Notes: a model not told the origin generated them from the letters alone. DNA of 64,000 nucleotides from Macrotis lagotis (GCF_037893015.1 NC_133666.1:622461156-622525155); one strand, 5' to 3'. Positions 48,461-61,978 are shown, numbered from the stretch's first letter. Numbers and translations: made by a program.

Positions 48461-48802
48461 AACAGTTCTCAGTGATTGGACCTGTAATATCCATCCAAGC
48501 CTCACTTGAGTGAAAGGCAGAGTTACCATGTTACTTGTCCCTACCTCAGAGTGCTCAGCATATGGAGGTAATCTGGTTCCAATCTACCTGGGTTGTTCAT
48601 CTCTATCGAAATGGGAAGGATTAGTTTGGAGACCAGGACTCTAATTACCAAGGGAGGACTGAACTGGTGAGAGATGGTATCATAAATGGGAGTGTCACCC
48701 TGAAGATCCAGGACGTGAGACTTTTGGATGCAGGAAGGTACAACTGTCTCTTTCGAGATGGTTTTCAAAAAGATGAAGCTGATATGGAACTGAAGGTCTT
48801 AG
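48461..48802 (+). pseudogene. Copy 3 exon 2: IgV domain with two stops
   Basis: 342 bp. It begins QFSVIGPVISIQASLE, then TGA at 48511. After that [24 protein letters not shown], then TAG at 48622, then GDQDSNYQGRTELVRDG, NGSVTLKIQDVR, DAGRYNC and ADMELKVLG. Cysteines and tryptophan are all present, so the loss is by point changes only. Confidence 0.8.
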
Positions 48803-50638
48803 GTGAGTATAAGGGACCTGGATTAGATATGTGTTTGCATCTGTGTTGGGGGTGGAGAGTTGTCTTCCAAGCACTGTTGTGAACAGAATCATAGGATTGT
48901 CTAGTTGGAAGGGAGCTCAAAGTTCACATAATTCAACACTTCTTTAAATAAAAAACTTCTTTCTATATGTCCTGCAGACCCCTATGTTTATTTGATCTAT
49001 ATCCTTGGCTCCTAAACTGGTGCCTTGCACATGGATAATACTTATTGGATGCTTGTTGCATTTGATAGATTTTCCAATCTTTGCTGAAAGACTTCGAATG
49101 AGCAATCCTTTTGCTTCCCTGTGGGTGGGGCCCTTTCCATTTATGAATAAATTTAATCATTAAGAATTGTTTGTTGATATCAAATTTAAATCATCCTCTC
49201 TGAAGCTTTCGCTAGTTGTTACTAATTTTGTACCAGAGGCACAAATGAAGCAAGTCTAATCTATTTTCCAATTTTACTGTCTGTGTAAATCTGGTCAAAT
49301 CATTTTTATTTTATGCTCCTAAATTGCCTCATCTGTAATATAAGAGGGTTAGACTTTATAGCCTTGTTTGCCTCTTTTAGTTTTAAATCTATGATATTAG
49401 GATAAATATGTAGTGATTTTCTAATCTTAGTCTTCCAGTGTGAGGCTGGCTATTCTCCTCTTGGGAGACTAGGGTACCTTTGAGGAACAGTGGAGTTACT
49501 TTTCTCTAAGGCTTTCAGAAGAACCATACTATTGTGCCTCCTCCATTATTAACTATCAGTCATTATTACCCCAGTTTTATAATCAATTAATATGTTAGCT
49601 TTGAAACAGAGATGTTTGCTAAAATGTTGGAAGAACATCATTGCAAGTATTTCCTCTTTGGGATTTGGAAATATTCCCAGTCCTAGGGAAGTGTAGGACA
49701 AGTAGGTTCAAAACAAGAGAAATTTCTATATAGTACTGATCCAATGAAATTGACTACCAAATGTGACTTAAACTGTGAATGGAAGAGTCCACCTCAATAC
49801 TTCTACTGCACTGAATTCTTTAGGTTCATTGGGTCTTTAGTTTTTGCTGTCTGGCCATAAGTTAAACCTTCAAATGTCCTCAGTCCCCAGATTCTCTCTG
49901 TCTCTTGAAGCTCACAAAATCATAGCCATCTTTTGCAAAGATTCCTTACTGGAAAACAGAAAAAATGCCTACACCAGAGATAGAAGTAATGACTTGGCCA
50001 TATTTTCTCAGTTTCAAGCTGACTCTGTGAAAGAGAATTGAAGGTCACTCTTCCCACTCAGATGCCCACAGAAGTTGGGTTTCATAGCAGCTTGTCCTCT
50101 TTGAATATCAAATTCAAAAGAACATATTTAGACTTGATAAATGGAAATTATTTTAACAATTGGTACAATACTAATATGAAAGGGACCAACAGATGAACTG
50201 ACTGACTACCCCTCTCTTTAAAACTTTAAACCAAGGTTGTATATCCACTTGTAGGAAGTCTTAAGACAGAGTCTGATTCAAATGTGTATTCAACAATATG
50301 GACCATTGAGTTATCCTCAAACCATGAGATCTTGCAACCATTCAAAAGAATAGAAAGTTGAAGTCTAATCCTCCTTGTATTTCATGGTATAATCAATTTA
50401 GCCTATTGATGTATCTCACAAATAGATGGGGCTATAGGCATGACGATGTTATTGTTGGAAGGGAGAGTCTTGTGGAAGATAAAGTTGGGAAAGGAATAGC
50501 AGGGGCCAGAATTTGGGCATAGAGACTGCCTTGCCCTCTGTTCAATAAGGGTGTGAGGGTGGGAGGTAGGGAGTGAAGATGGTACACAGATTAGTACATT
50601 ACTTCTATGGTCCTGAGACTCTTGTGTAATTGTTTTAG
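48803..50638 (+). other. Copy 3 intron 2
   Basis: About 1.8 kb, homologous to intron 2 of the other copies. No SINE and no IgC exon recognised. Confidence 0.55.
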
Positions 50639-50746
50639 GTGAAGAAACTGTGAAAAAGATGTTGCCACCAATATATTTTTTCTTCCTCAGTACTTTTTGG
50701 ATTATATTGTATGTAATATTTTTGAAATACGTGCTGCTATTCCAAG
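50639..50746 (+). pseudogene. Copy 3 exon 3: first membrane segment
   Basis: 108 bp, open: GEETVKKMLPPI then YFFFLSTFWIILYVIFLKYV. A lysine now sits inside the hydrophobic run. Confidence 0.6.
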
Positions 50747-53208
50747 GTAATTATACGGGCCATATGGGGCAAGGGTTTCCTTTGGGTTCATCATGCATAT
50801 CTGACCAGGGAGAGAACAAGGATTTTGGAACTTGGAGACTAGAGAGTCTTTTACATAGTCCCCATTCACTCACCAAGGGTAATCCTTCCCTCAGGACACT
50901 CTTTGTCCTCCCAAGAAACTCTGCTCCTCCCAATTGACTTTGTAGATATGTGATCACTAGAATTTCCTTCCTCATCTCAAACCCTTCTCTATACTTTTCT
51001 GGGGTCCTCTGAAAGGAAATAGTCATATCTATCCATGGTCTTCTTTCCTTCACCATTCATTCATCATATGTTGATCAATTTAATGCATGCAAAACATGTG
51101 CTAGACTTTATGGAATTACAAAAAGTCTATTTCCTCCCACTATCTCAGTTCCAATTCCTGCCCCTGTGTAGGGTATATGTTAGGGTCTGAATAAAGGTCA
51201 TCTTTAACTTATAAAGTAATTGAGAAAAGTTTACATTAATCAGTATTATTATGAGCTGGCTAATGCTTTACTTTGTAGTATGGAAAGAAGGATGAAGTTG
51301 ACATTTTTATCACTTGGTACACACCTTTGTACTTGTTTTCATAGAGCTAACAATCTCTGTGTCAATGAGTCATCACTATAAAACTAAGATAAGTACAAAG
51401 ACAAGATCTGGGAAATGTACCATGAGAAATATGAAGAGAGAGAAATCAATTTTACCTGATGATAGGAAGGAGTTAAGAAAGGTCCTAATGAGGAGTTGGC
51501 CCCTGAAAAGTCTTGAAGGAAGAAAGGATTTAGATGGAAATGGGGGTTGGTTAGAGATAATTCTTGCCTAGGGAGTAAAGTAAGGAAAGGGGAGAGGACT
51601 GGATGAGGAGAAAAGACAAAGACTAGTATTTTATGGCTAAAATTTATCATACCTGAATCAATCAATCAAGAAAGAAATATTTATATCAAGAAAGAAGAAA
51701 TGTTTATTAAGTACTCAAAGTTTGCTAGGCACTCTAGTAGGTACTGGAGATACAAAGAATAAAGGAAAATCTTTGCTTTGAAGGAGATTTCATTCCATCA
51801 TGGAGGCAAAATGCATCTAAAAATCTGAGTAACAAATACATAATAATTAGGAAGGGATGATCCCAGAATCTTTTAGATATCATCTGAATAGAGGACATAG
51901 GGAAGATGTCAGTTCAGTTGATATTTGAAAAAAAAATCCCAAGGGATTCTAATAGGTAAGGTTTAGGAGCTAGTGCACTGCAGCAAAGGTAAGGCAGATT
52001 GTTGGAAAATGGACTAGATAGAACAATAGGAAGGTGAAATGAATAGGCCTTAGAATGTTTGAACTTAAATAGAATGTGACTTTAACTATGGAGCCAGGAA
52101 GTAAGGGGGTTTAATCTTGAATTTATGTTACTGGAAGAATGGTAGTATTCTTGAGTTGATTAGTGCAATTTGAAAGAGAGTTGTATTTTGGGGGGTGGAA
52201 GACAACAATTTAATATTTAAACTGGTTAACTAAAGTCAATATTAAGAATAGAAAACAGTGAAATCATGCCAGGGGTGTTGGTTTAAAAAGTATCAAGAGA
52301 TGGAAAGTTGGGAGGTGGTGGTGAAGAAAAAGTTTAGGTTCAAAAGCATGAGGCACAGGGAAAGATAGTATGAGTAAAAACTAGTGCGTACTGGGCAAGT
52401 CGATGGTGTGACTATGTGACTGAAAAAGAGTAGTGAACTAAGTCATGGGACCTGAGAAGATTAAGAGACTCAGTTTTTGAAGTAATGTGTTTGAGGTTCT
52501 TATATGAAAAGATTGGAGTAGAAAGAAATATTATGAGCCAGGTCCTTTATCACTGAGAAAGGGAGAATGATCTGTAGACCAATAGAAAATTATCAACTAA
52601 TTGGGTTGTGTATTTAGATAGAGTGAGCCTCAAAGGGTAAAAGAATTAATGAGTGATAACAACAGAGTTGGAGTTTGGAAATGACAATGGAAGTGAGTAG
52701 TTTTCTTAGTCCCTCTTATGGAACAATGTGCTGGGGATCATGAGGGAAGATAAAACAAATTTTAGAAAACCTATCCAAAGAATGAAGCATCTCTGAAAGG
52801 TATCCAGGTCTTGTTGAGTAGCAGAAGCTGGAAAGAAGATAGAGTAAGAGAGAGAGAGAGTAAGGTCTAAAATGAAAACAATTTTGTGAATTAATTAAGG
52901 AACAGAAAACAAGAAAGAGGTTTAAAATGAAGAAATATTTGTTACTAAGGAGAAGGAATTCTAGAGAGCATAATGGAAAGGTGAACAGACCATTATTCAT
53001 ATATATACATACATGAAGTTTATTTTTGTTCATAGGGAACCATGTTATTTCTATTATCCTAGGTGAGACACAGCTTCTAAGGATGCTACCTATATCCATG
53101 AGATCAACCAGGTTATACTTTAACCTTGCTATAGGGAGGGGACAGCAGAAAAAATAAGATCACAGTCATGCTCTCAGGTTGGGACCTTCTGTCAGTATAT
53201 TTTCACAG
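50747..53208 (+). other. Copy 3 intron 3
   Basis: About 2.5 kb with an antisense L2-like piece (about 51660-52200) and a short (GA)n at about 52846-52860. Open reading stretches inside it have no coding features. Confidence 0.5.
51660..52200 (-). mobile_element. L2-like LINE relic in intron 3
   Basis: GGCACTCTAGTAGGTACTGGAG and GATACAAAGAATAAAGG; counterpart of 12373-12850 and 25790-26330. Confidence 0.45.
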
Positions 53209-53312
53209 GTCAAGTCCCTGGATGAATGAGATTAGTGGGATTTTAGTTCTGGTTTCTACATTGGAAATGGAAGTGACCATTTTTTATTTGTGGATACAAC
53301 ACAGATGTAGAG
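53209..53312 (+). pseudogene. Copy 3 exon 4: second membrane segment
   Basis: 104 bp, open in phase 2 (SSPWMNEISGILVL ... FYLWIQHRCRG). In phase 1 it stops after five codons (GQVPG). Confidence 0.58.
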
Positions 53313-53978
53313 GTAAGAAGTGGGTAGGGTGGGCAGTAATGTAATTGAATCACTGGAAGCTAAGAAAACTCCACTTTACAGTCTAAGCAGTATAGAATCT
53401 GAATGTCCCTCAGTCTTTGTGCAACCCTTATCCCTCCTTGGTCAGTATAGCCTGATCTGTATTTGTTCTTCAGTCTCCAGTTTTGAGTATTTTTCAACTG
53501 TGGACTACCCTGACCCTTAATTGTGCCCCAATATCTGCACTTCTCTGATAATTTTGTGTCCCTAATCTACAAATAATCATTCTTCTTAGTGTGCCATCTA
53601 TTCTAAGTGTGAACCACTTTCTTTGCAGCCCAGACCTTGAATTTTCCCTCACTCCTTAAAAAAAAAACTTATCAAAATCTCCTGGTAATCAAATATTTTG
53701 ACTCCCTCAGTGTAGCTAGTTCCTATGTAACCTTGAGTGCTAGGTCTCTCTGCCCTCTTCTATGTCTTTACCTAAAGTCTAGAAGCCTAGAGAAAGAATT
53801 AAGTAAAATAGCTTGTGGAATATAAAACATATTTGTACTCCCATATGGAGAGGCCTAAGAGTCCAGGGTTGCCAAAGGACCAGAAACAGATAGCTGCAGA
53901 CCCTCTTTCCCAGGAGACCTAGGAAGGGATATCTTGTAACTCCTAAATATTAGCTCATAACTCTTTTCTCATATATAG

Positions 53979-54170
53979 GACTTATTTTTGATGAAACATC
54001 ACTTTGGAAAGAATCGAAAGTTACGATGGCAATCTTTTTTGCTGATAATTGTAAATATCATTCCAATTATGCTTCACCTAAAATATTTCTGTCAACAAAG
54101 GCACCATCACAACACCCAATCAATGTCTGGATCTGACTATAAGGTAATTTCATACACGGTCTGCATTTGA
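53979..54170 (+). pseudogene. Copy 3 exon 5: third hydrophobic segment, frameshifted
   Basis: Starts LIFDETSLWKES; one extra T in 54035-54040 shifts the frame relative to copy 2. The hydrophobic part (LLIIVNIIPIMLHLKYF) is in the shifted frame and ends at TGA 54168-54170, the same stop position as copy 2. Confidence 0.6.
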
Positions 54171-54419
54171 TTTAATGATAGACAGAAATATATTTTCAAC
54201 CAAAGAGTGAAGGAAACTAATTCTGAATTGAGGGTGGTATAGGAGTAGAAGGGAGTGAAAGGAAACTGGAGACTTAACAATGGACATAGTGGGAGTCTTG
54301 GGAGTATGAGACATGTTGAGGGAGACAATGAACCTGCCTCAGAGTGAACTGGGAGGAAGACAGTATAGGGAAGGCAAAGAGAGATCACTCTCCCTCTTTT
54401 CTTCCATTCTCTACTCCTT

Positions 54420-55560
54420 ATCAACTTGCTCACATACATTTTGTATCACATCTCCTTTTAACCCCTGTCTCATATAATAAAGTGGCCTCCTTTTTCAAGA
54501 CCAATCCCTCTTCATGTACAAGTGATCCCATTCTATGCCCACATCCAGAGAATTACCTTCACAGATCACCATTCTCTCACTTATCTTCAATCTTTTCTTG
54601 TCTATTGGATGTTTTGCTACAGACATACTTCTAACTCTGTATTCAAAATACTCTCACTTGATCTGTCCATCCCTTCTAGTAACTGTTCTTTTTGTCACTA
54701 AATTCCTTGAGAAGGTCACCTACAAGAGATGCCTCCACATCTTTTTCTTTAATTCTCTTCTTACCTGGCTTCTGATTTAATGACTCAACTGAAACTATTC
54801 TAAAGTTACTCTTTCAATGGACAAATCTAATGATTTTTTCCTCAATCCTCTTGATTGATTTCTCTGCAGTTTTGGATACTATCACCCCCCCCCCCCCCAT
54901 ACTCTATTCTTTCTACATTTTCAGGACACACTGTCCTGGTTCTCCTCTTAACTTTGAGAAAGCTCCTTGTCAGTTCCCATTGCTGCATCTTAATTTGGGT
55001 CATGCCTGAGAATTGTGAGCATCCATAGATACTATTCTGGGACCCTGACCTTTTCTTCTTCTTTTTTATTATTTCACTTGATAATCTCATTAGTTCCCCT
55101 GAATTCAATGCTAATGATTCTCAAATCTGCTTTTCCAGTCCAACCAGCTCTCCCCCAGTAACTCATCTCCAATTGCATATTGAACATCAGAAATACGTGT
55201 ATGTCCTATAGATATCTTAATTTCAGAACATCCAAAATTAAACTCATTATCTTTGCCTCCAAAATCCTTCCTTAACATCCCTATTACTTTGGAAAGTACC
55301 ACCAAGTTCTTAGTCATCCAGACTCACAAACCAAGTGTCATCATCTCTTTTCTCTCTCTCATTCTTCTAACCACCAATGTTATCTGATTTGTTGTTGAGG
55401 CTTGTCTATGTTACATTTATACTATCTGTCCAATATTATATTTTCTTGCCTCTGACAAGACTACTATCCTGGAGTGGCCACACTAGGAAAATATTCTGCT
55501 GGTTGGTCTTCTCTCTTCAACTCCCCCTCCCCAACCTTTCCTCCACTCAGCTGGAAAAAC
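54420..55560 (+). mobile_element. L2/CR1-like LINE relic
   Basis: Counterpart of 28840-29945. Includes TCCTGGTTCTCCTCTTAACT, CCTGAATTCAATGCTAATGA (a decayed YADD region) and a C run at 54885-54897. Confidence 0.5.
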
Positions 55561-56040
55561 AATCTTTTTCTTTTTTAAAATTTCTTTTTTAATTTTATTT
55601 TCCCCAGTTACATATAACAACTTTCTTATTTAAACCTTTAAATTCCAAGTTCTCATTCTTCCTCCCTATCTATCCCCCCTCATTTTAAAAGCAAACAATT
55701 TGATAAAGGTTATAAATGTATAGTCATGTAAAACATTTCCATGATATTCATGTTGTGAAAGAAAACAGAATATCTTCTACCATAAAAAGAAATCTCAATA
55801 AAAAAGAAAAATAATATGCTTTAATTTGTATTCTGAAAACTCTCAACTCTTTCTCTGGGGATGGATAGCATTTTTCTTCAGAAGTCCTTCAGAGTTTTCT
55901 TGGGTTATTGTATTGTTGAGAAAAGCTAACTTATTCACAGCTATCACTTTGTTCACAGTACATTCACTTTGCATCAGCTCATATAAATCTTTCCAGGTTT
56001 TTCCTTAGAGCATCGTGCTCATTATCTCTTATAGAAGAAT

Positions 56041-56356
56041 TTTTTTTGTCCTTCATTTTTGGAGATGACCAAGACATCAGGCAGGTGATGCCATGATAAA
56101 TACCTAAACTGGACTTGAGTTAGAGAGTGTTGTGCTAAGATATTAATCTCACTTTTTCCTCCAAAGCCATATGGATCCAATGGTCAGATATGGAATCAGG
56201 AAAACTGAAGATAGCCCTGATTGTGAGACTATCAGGGTTAACTGACTTGCTCAAGGTCTTACTCCTAGTAAGAGTCAAATGTGTGAGACCAGATACAAAC
56301 TCCAGTCCTCATGCTTTCAAAGTCAGTGACTAGCTACTGTGCCACCTATCTGCCCG
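56041..56356 (-). mobile_element. MAR1-like long SINE inside the HAL1-like element
   Basis: Antisense; GACATCAGGCAGGTGATGCC, tRNA-like head near 56330. Flanked by TATAGAAGAA / TATAGCAGAA. Not in the copy 2 counterpart. Confidence 0.8.
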
Positions 56357-57269
56357 TATAGCAGAAATAGCTTTCTGACATAATCACATTCCAAAATTTG
56401 TTCAGTTATTCCCCACCTGATGGGCATCCCCTCAGTTTTCACTTTCTTGCCACCAGAAAATGAGTTACCACAATATCATGGTACATATAGATCTTTTTCC
56501 TTATTGTTTTTCAACTCTTTTGGGACACTGACCTAGTATGTCATTGCTAGGTTGAAGGGCATACTTGTTTTTATAACCCTTTATCTATAGTTCCAAATTG
56601 CTCACCAGAATGATTGAAAACATTTACAACTCCATCAATAATGCATTAGTATCTAATTTTCCCGATATCCTATCCAACATTTGTCAGTTTTCTTTTCTGT
56701 CCTATTATCTGATTCAATATGTATAAGGCCATATCTCAGAATAATTTTCATCTGTACTTTTCCAGTCAATAGTGACTTAGGATATTTTTATATGGCTATA
56801 GACAGAATTGATAACTTCATCTGAAAACTGTTCATATCCTTTGATCATTCATCAATTGAAGAATGGCTCATATAAATTTGACTCAGATCTCTATGTATGA
56901 GAAAAAAGACTTCATCAGAGAAACTTATTTCCCAATTTTTTCCCACAGTTACTATTGCTAACTACATTTCCTTTAATCCTATTGCCCTACTTTTGTTTAT
57001 TCTATTCTTTCTCTCTTTTCAACCTGTCCCTCCTCAAAGGCTGCCATCTTCCCCAATCTCCCCTCCCTTTCATCACTCCATTTATTCCCTATACCTCCTA
57101 CTTTCTGGTAAGATAAGATATATTTCTATACTCAATTGAATGTGTATGTTAGCAATTTGATGGCTTTTTAGAGGTTATGTCTAGGTTTTTTTTTTATCAT
57201 GGCTTTTATGTAGTTCAATAATTATTAAATTATCTCTCCTGGATCTATTTTCTTGGTCAGTTGTTTTTC

Positions 57270-57430
57270 CTTTTTTTTTTTTTTTAGGTTTTTGCAAGGC
57301 AATGAGGTTAAGTGGCTTGCCCAAGGCCACACAGCTAGGTGATTATTAAGTGTCTGAGGCCAGATTTGAGCTCAGGTACTCCTGACTCCAGGACTGGTGC
57401 TCTATCCACTACGCCACCTAGCCGCCCCTG
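57270..57430 (-). mobile_element. Young tRNA-derived SINE inside the HAL1-like element
   Basis: Antisense, near consensus. Target-site repeats TCAGTTGTTTTTCC (57257-57270) and TCAGTTGTTTTCC (57431-57443). Absent from the copy 2 unit. Confidence 0.9.
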
Positions 57431-58909
57431 TCAGTTGTTTTCCAACGAGATATTTCACTTTGTATTCCATTTTTCATTTTTTATTTTTCTTTTTTGTTTC
57501 TTGATTTCCTGAAAGACATTTTCTTCCATTTATTCAATTCTAATTTTTAAGGAATTATTTCTTTCAGTAAGCTTTTGCTCTTTCTTTTCCATTCTAACTT
57601 TTAAAGCATTTTTTAGTGAATTTTTGTGCCTCCTTTTTCCTTTGCTAATTCTGTTTTTTAAAGCATTCTACTTATTGACTTTTTTGAGCCTCTTTTTCTA
57701 TTTGATCTAGTCTACTTTTAAGGCATTATTTTCTTCAGTAATTTTTTTGTCTCCTTTACAAGTTTTCTCACTTGTTTTTCCATGATTTTCTTGCATCATT
57801 CTCATTTCTCTTCCCAATTTTTCTTACTACTTACTCTTAATGTACTTTCAAAAATCCTTTTTGAACTTTTCAATGACCTAAGACCAATTCATATTTTTAT
57901 TGGAGCCTTTGAATTTCCTTTGACTTTATCTTCTTCTGAGTATATTTTGTTACCACAGTCACTTTCTCTGGTCAGATTTTTTCTTGTTTCTCTTTTCTCA
58001 CGCTATGACTTGATTTTAACTTTGTTAAAGTAGGATTCTTGTTTTCAGGGTGGAGGATGCATTGTCTCAAACTTCAGGGGTTTGGTGTAGCTGTTTTTAG
58101 ATATATTTCTGGGGACCAGGGAATTTACAGTTCATTCAAGTTGATATGATCTAAGAAGAGGTGTTTAGTACTCTCCTGGCCTATGTTCTGGTTGGTGAGA
58201 GACTCCATACACTTGTTTCTGCCCTGAACCTAAGAGAAGGGTGCCCTGCTCCCCTACGGCCATAAATTCTGGTATTCTGGTGCTCCTCCTTCAATACTAG
58301 GATCTGAGCATGGGTAAAACAACAGAGTCCTGCCTTAATGCTAGTAAAGAGATCTGTGTAATCTACTTCTGACCCCCTTACCATCTGTGGACTAAGAGAT
58401 CCAGAACCAACTGCTGCCACTGTTGATTCAGTGACTCCCAGGGCCTGCTTCTGGTTGCCTGGTGCTGATTTGTTGGTACATTGACTTGACCTGAAATGAA
58501 CTGTGTTCCTCTCTCACCCAGGAGCTACAGACCATTACTGAAGATCTTCTAAGTTGTCTTTTGTGTTTCTGGGTTAAGAAGTGTGGAAACTGCTACTGCT
58601 GCCATTGATTAATCTCCCAGAGGACTGTGCCTAGTTTTTTGGGGCCAGTCTGCAGTGGTGAGACCTACCTGCCCTGGACTGAGTTGTTATTTTTCCCTGT
58701 TGCAACAGACCTTCCTGCAAACATTCCAAGTGGATCTGGCCTGAAAAATTGTTTCACTCCATCTTTGTTTTGCATTCTGTAGCTCTAGAATTTGTTTAGA
58801 ATCTTTTTAAAAAGTATTTAGATGGGGTTGGGGGAAGAGTTCAGCTGAGTTCCTGTCTTTACTCTGATAACTTGGCTCTGTCTTTTGGTTTTCTTAAAAC
58901 TTGGTTAGT

Positions 58910-59800
58910 CACTGACCTTGGGGTAATTTATTGTTTTTCAGGGGAGATAAAGATTTCCTAATGTGCTGGTAAGTCTTGCCAAAGAAAAAAACTGGAATTA
59001 TATGTAACTACTTATTTATAATAAAATGTAGGTTTATTCTATTAGGGCTTCTCTTAGGTCAAGAAAGGTAGAATAACTCCTTGACACTCTTTGCCATGAC
59101 ATGGATAAAAAACAATTTGAGAGGGAGAGGAGTAAACACTGGAGGGATCAGAGTAGTGTCACAGGTATTGTTATTTGAACTGAGACTTAAAGAAAACTAA
59201 GCATTCTGAGAGGCACAGAAGGAAAAAAGGTGCATTCCATCCATAGTGGATAGAATAAATAAAATCTTGACAATGGAAGAGCAGGTTCTTCCTGAATCAG
59301 GTCCAGAGAGCAGGTTGTAGTTCAGTTTGTCTGGAATATAGAGAAGAAGTGAATAAAGGTACATGAGACCTATAGTTTGCACAGGTTCCCCATCTCCCAC
59401 CATGTAGCAAGTTCAGTAATGATTCTTGTTCCTAAGTGATCACATGGAAGTTCGTGGAACCATGTTGCATCAAGCTTTGGTTGACTCATCATCACTGCAG
59501 GGCTTGCTATGGTAAATGAGAATGGGAGTCCTCTGACTGTGGAGTCAGAAGAGCTGATCACTCCTCTGGATGAAGAAAAGCAAGCTAATGACCTTCTTTA
59601 CTTTCTCATCCATTCTAGTTTTGAAGCATGAAGACTGGATGGACTTTCAAACTTCTAGATGAAAAACCCAGAGCAGAATAGAAAATTTCACTTTTATAAA
59701 CAAGACCCAACAACAAACATAAAAAGATATATAGGAAAGCAATACCATGAGGAATTCAATAAAGTTAAAGTGTTTATCTTGCTAATTTGGAAAATGATAC
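58910..59800. other. Stretch between the two L1 elements of the copy 3 unit
   Basis: About 0.9 kb not present in the copy 2 unit, where the two elements touch at 33955. Part (about 59100-59270) looks like antisense L2-type sequence; the rest was not recognised. No gene. Confidence 0.4.
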
Positions 59801-59809
59801 TTGTAACTA

Positions 59810-61340
59810 TTTTTTAGTATTTTTATACTTCTCATTAATAGGGTAGTTAGAAGGAGTATATATAAAGAGGAAGCACAGGAATAAGTTGAATATATTGGGA
59901 TGTTTATCTGAGAATTAAAAATAAGGGAGTAAAAAGAAGAATGCAATGGGAGAAGGGGAAATGGAGAGGTAGAATAGGGAGAATAGGGAGACTATAAGGA
60001 CATGGAAGAGGATAAAAGGAGATTTTACAATGGAGGAAAGTTGGGTAATGGGGGGAAGTGAGTACATGAAACTTACTTTCCTCGGATTTGACTCAGAGAT
60101 AATATTATACACTACTTGGAGATAGAGGATGTAGAGGAATGGGAGGCCAAAAAAGGGAAGGCAGATTGGGGGAATAAAAATCAGAAACAAAGCACTTTTG
60201 AGGATGGACAGGGTGAAAGAAGAGAGATTAGAATACAGAGAAATATACAGGGAAATGTAAAATGGAGGGAACACATAGTTATTAATCATTATTGTGAAAA
60301 AATTAAAGGAAGATTCTCTGAAAAAGCCCTCATCTCTAAATTGCATAGAAAGTAAGTTATTGATAAATGATCAAAGGATATGATCTGGTATTTTTTGGAA
60401 AAAGTAACCAAAGCTACCTAATTATATGCAAAAATGCTATAAATATGATTGATTAGAGAAATTCAAATTAAAATATGTCTGAGGTACTCCCTCACATCTA
60501 CTAGACTGACTAATTGAACAGAAAATAAAAATGACAAATATTGGGGGAGATGAGGGAAAATTAAAACATTAATTCACTATTAATGGAGTCATGAATCAAT
60601 TTGACCATTCTGGAGAGCAATTTGGAACCATACGCCAAACTATGAAAAAGGGTTACAAAATAATGCATACCTTTTGATCAATCAATACTACTACTAGGTC
60701 TATGTTCCAAAGAGATTTAAAAAAAACTAAAAAGACCTATATGAAAAAAAAAACTCTATTAAGCTCATTTTGTAATGCCAAAGAAATGGAAATTGAGGAC
60801 ATGCCCACCGACTGGGGAATTACTGAACAAGTTGTAATGTACAATTTTGATGGAATACTATGTACTTTTAGAAATTACAAAGCAGGATGATCACAGAAAA
60901 ATCTGGAAAGACTTAGATGAACTGATGCAAAGTGTAATAAGCAGAAACAGGAGAACATTGTACATAGAAACAGCAATACTGTATGAAGATCTTTTGTGAA
61001 TAATTCAGCAATACAATTCAAAACAGTTATGAGGGATTGTTAGTGAAATATGATCTCCATCTTCAAAGAAAGAGCTAGTGAGAACTGAATACAGAATAAA
61101 GATGCTTTTTCTTTATTTTTCTTAAGTTTTATTTTGTCTGTGTTTTATTTCACAGCATGACTCATGGAAATCTGTTTTGCATGATTGCATACATAAGATC
61201 AAATGACTTGCTTTCTCAAGGAGAAGCAGAGGGGAGGGAGACGATACAGTACACAAAATTTGAAAAAATTGTATGTATATGTATGTATTTTGGGAAAAAT
61301 AAAATGTTAAATAAGAAGGTGAATGCTAAAAATTGTCTTT
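59810..61340 (+). mobile_element. L1/HAL1 3' end, sense
   Basis: Counterpart of 34100-35640: GAGAGCAATTTGGAACCATA, CTTTTGATCAATCAATACTA, GGAAATTGAGGACATGCCC, A-rich end near 61340. Open frames inside are by-products. Confidence 0.6.
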
Positions 61341-61682
61341 ACATGTAAATGGGAAAATAAAGTATTATTAAATAAATACTATTAAATTATTATTAAATAA
61401 ATTATTAAATAAAATACTATTAATTATTATTAATATTATTATTAAAAAGAAATCCAACCATTATAAATAAATATTAGCATTCTGGATTATGTACCAGTAA
61501 TAATAAGATACTGAATCTAATTAATACATATTATGATTTGTCTAAACTTAACATTCATTTTTTTGAGGAGGAATAAATTGCTTGTCCTATTCTTGATTCA
61601 TACTGTATCTAGAATACCTTTGTTACTTTGCCCTTTAAGGGAGCACAAAATTGTAAAAAAAATCACATTTTTTATAACCCTC

Positions 61683-61978
61683 AGGGTGAAGGTTTTTTAA
61701 TATAAAAATTTTATTTGCTTTTCAATTATATAAAATAATATTTTCTACCTGTTATTTTTGGTAAGGTTTTGAATTTTACACATTTACACATTTCCCCCCT
61801 TCCCTCCAGAAGACAATCTGATGTTATACATTGATCAAAATTGAATTTGTTGAGACAAAAATCATATCGTTGAGGAAAAAAATATTAGAGATAGCAAAAT
61901 TGTGTGGTACAAAAGACAACTGTTTTTAAATTGAGGGTAATAATCTTTAGTCTTTGTTTAAATAGGGTGAAGCTTTTT
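61683..61978 (-). mobile_element. Short LINE 3' fragment with target-site repeats
   Basis: Insert 61699-61962 between AGGGTGAAGGTTTTTT (61683-61698) and AGGGTGAAGCTTTTTT (61963-61978). The inner sequence (TAAGGTTTTGAATTTTACAC, AGAAGACAATCTGATGTTAT) looks like a marsupial LINE 3' end. The matching place near 35942 is uninterrupted. Confidence 0.7.

Larger units (their letters stand above)
48068..54170 (+). pseudogene. IgV-only butyrophilin/MOG/SKINT-like gene, copy 3 (pseudogene)
   Basis: All five exons are recognisable: 48068-48160 (ATG 48073), 48461-48802, 50639-50746, 53209-53312 and 53979-54170, with GT/AG ends kept. The IgV exon has two in-frame stops (TGA 48511-48513, TAG 48622-48624), and the last exon has one extra T in the run at 54035-54040, which shifts the frame relative to copy 2. 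Exons 1, 3 and 4 remain open. It cannot give a full IgV receptor. The good splice sites and matching exon lengths suggest recent loss of function. It is about 25.6 kb from copy 2 in a shared duplicated unit. Confidence 0.78.
55565..58905 (-). mobile_element. HAL1-like L1 element, second copy
   Basis: Counterpart of 30160-33955. 3' UTR (55565-57150 on the + axis), then ORF1 coiled-coil region (about 57190-57950), then 5' leader to about 58905 (GATGGGGTTGGGGGAAGAGT). No ORF2. The ORF1 C-terminal part is also missing here. Two SINEs are inserted (56041-56356 and 57270-57430). Confidence 0.58.

Noticed and set aside
52716-53099. 127-codon open frame on the - strand in copy 3 intron 3
   Set aside because: Antisense within an intron, not open in the matching introns of copies 1 and 2.
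59915-60346. 143-codon open frame on the - strand
   Set aside because: Inside an L1/HAL1 3' UTR, antisense; low-complexity hydrophobic by composition only.
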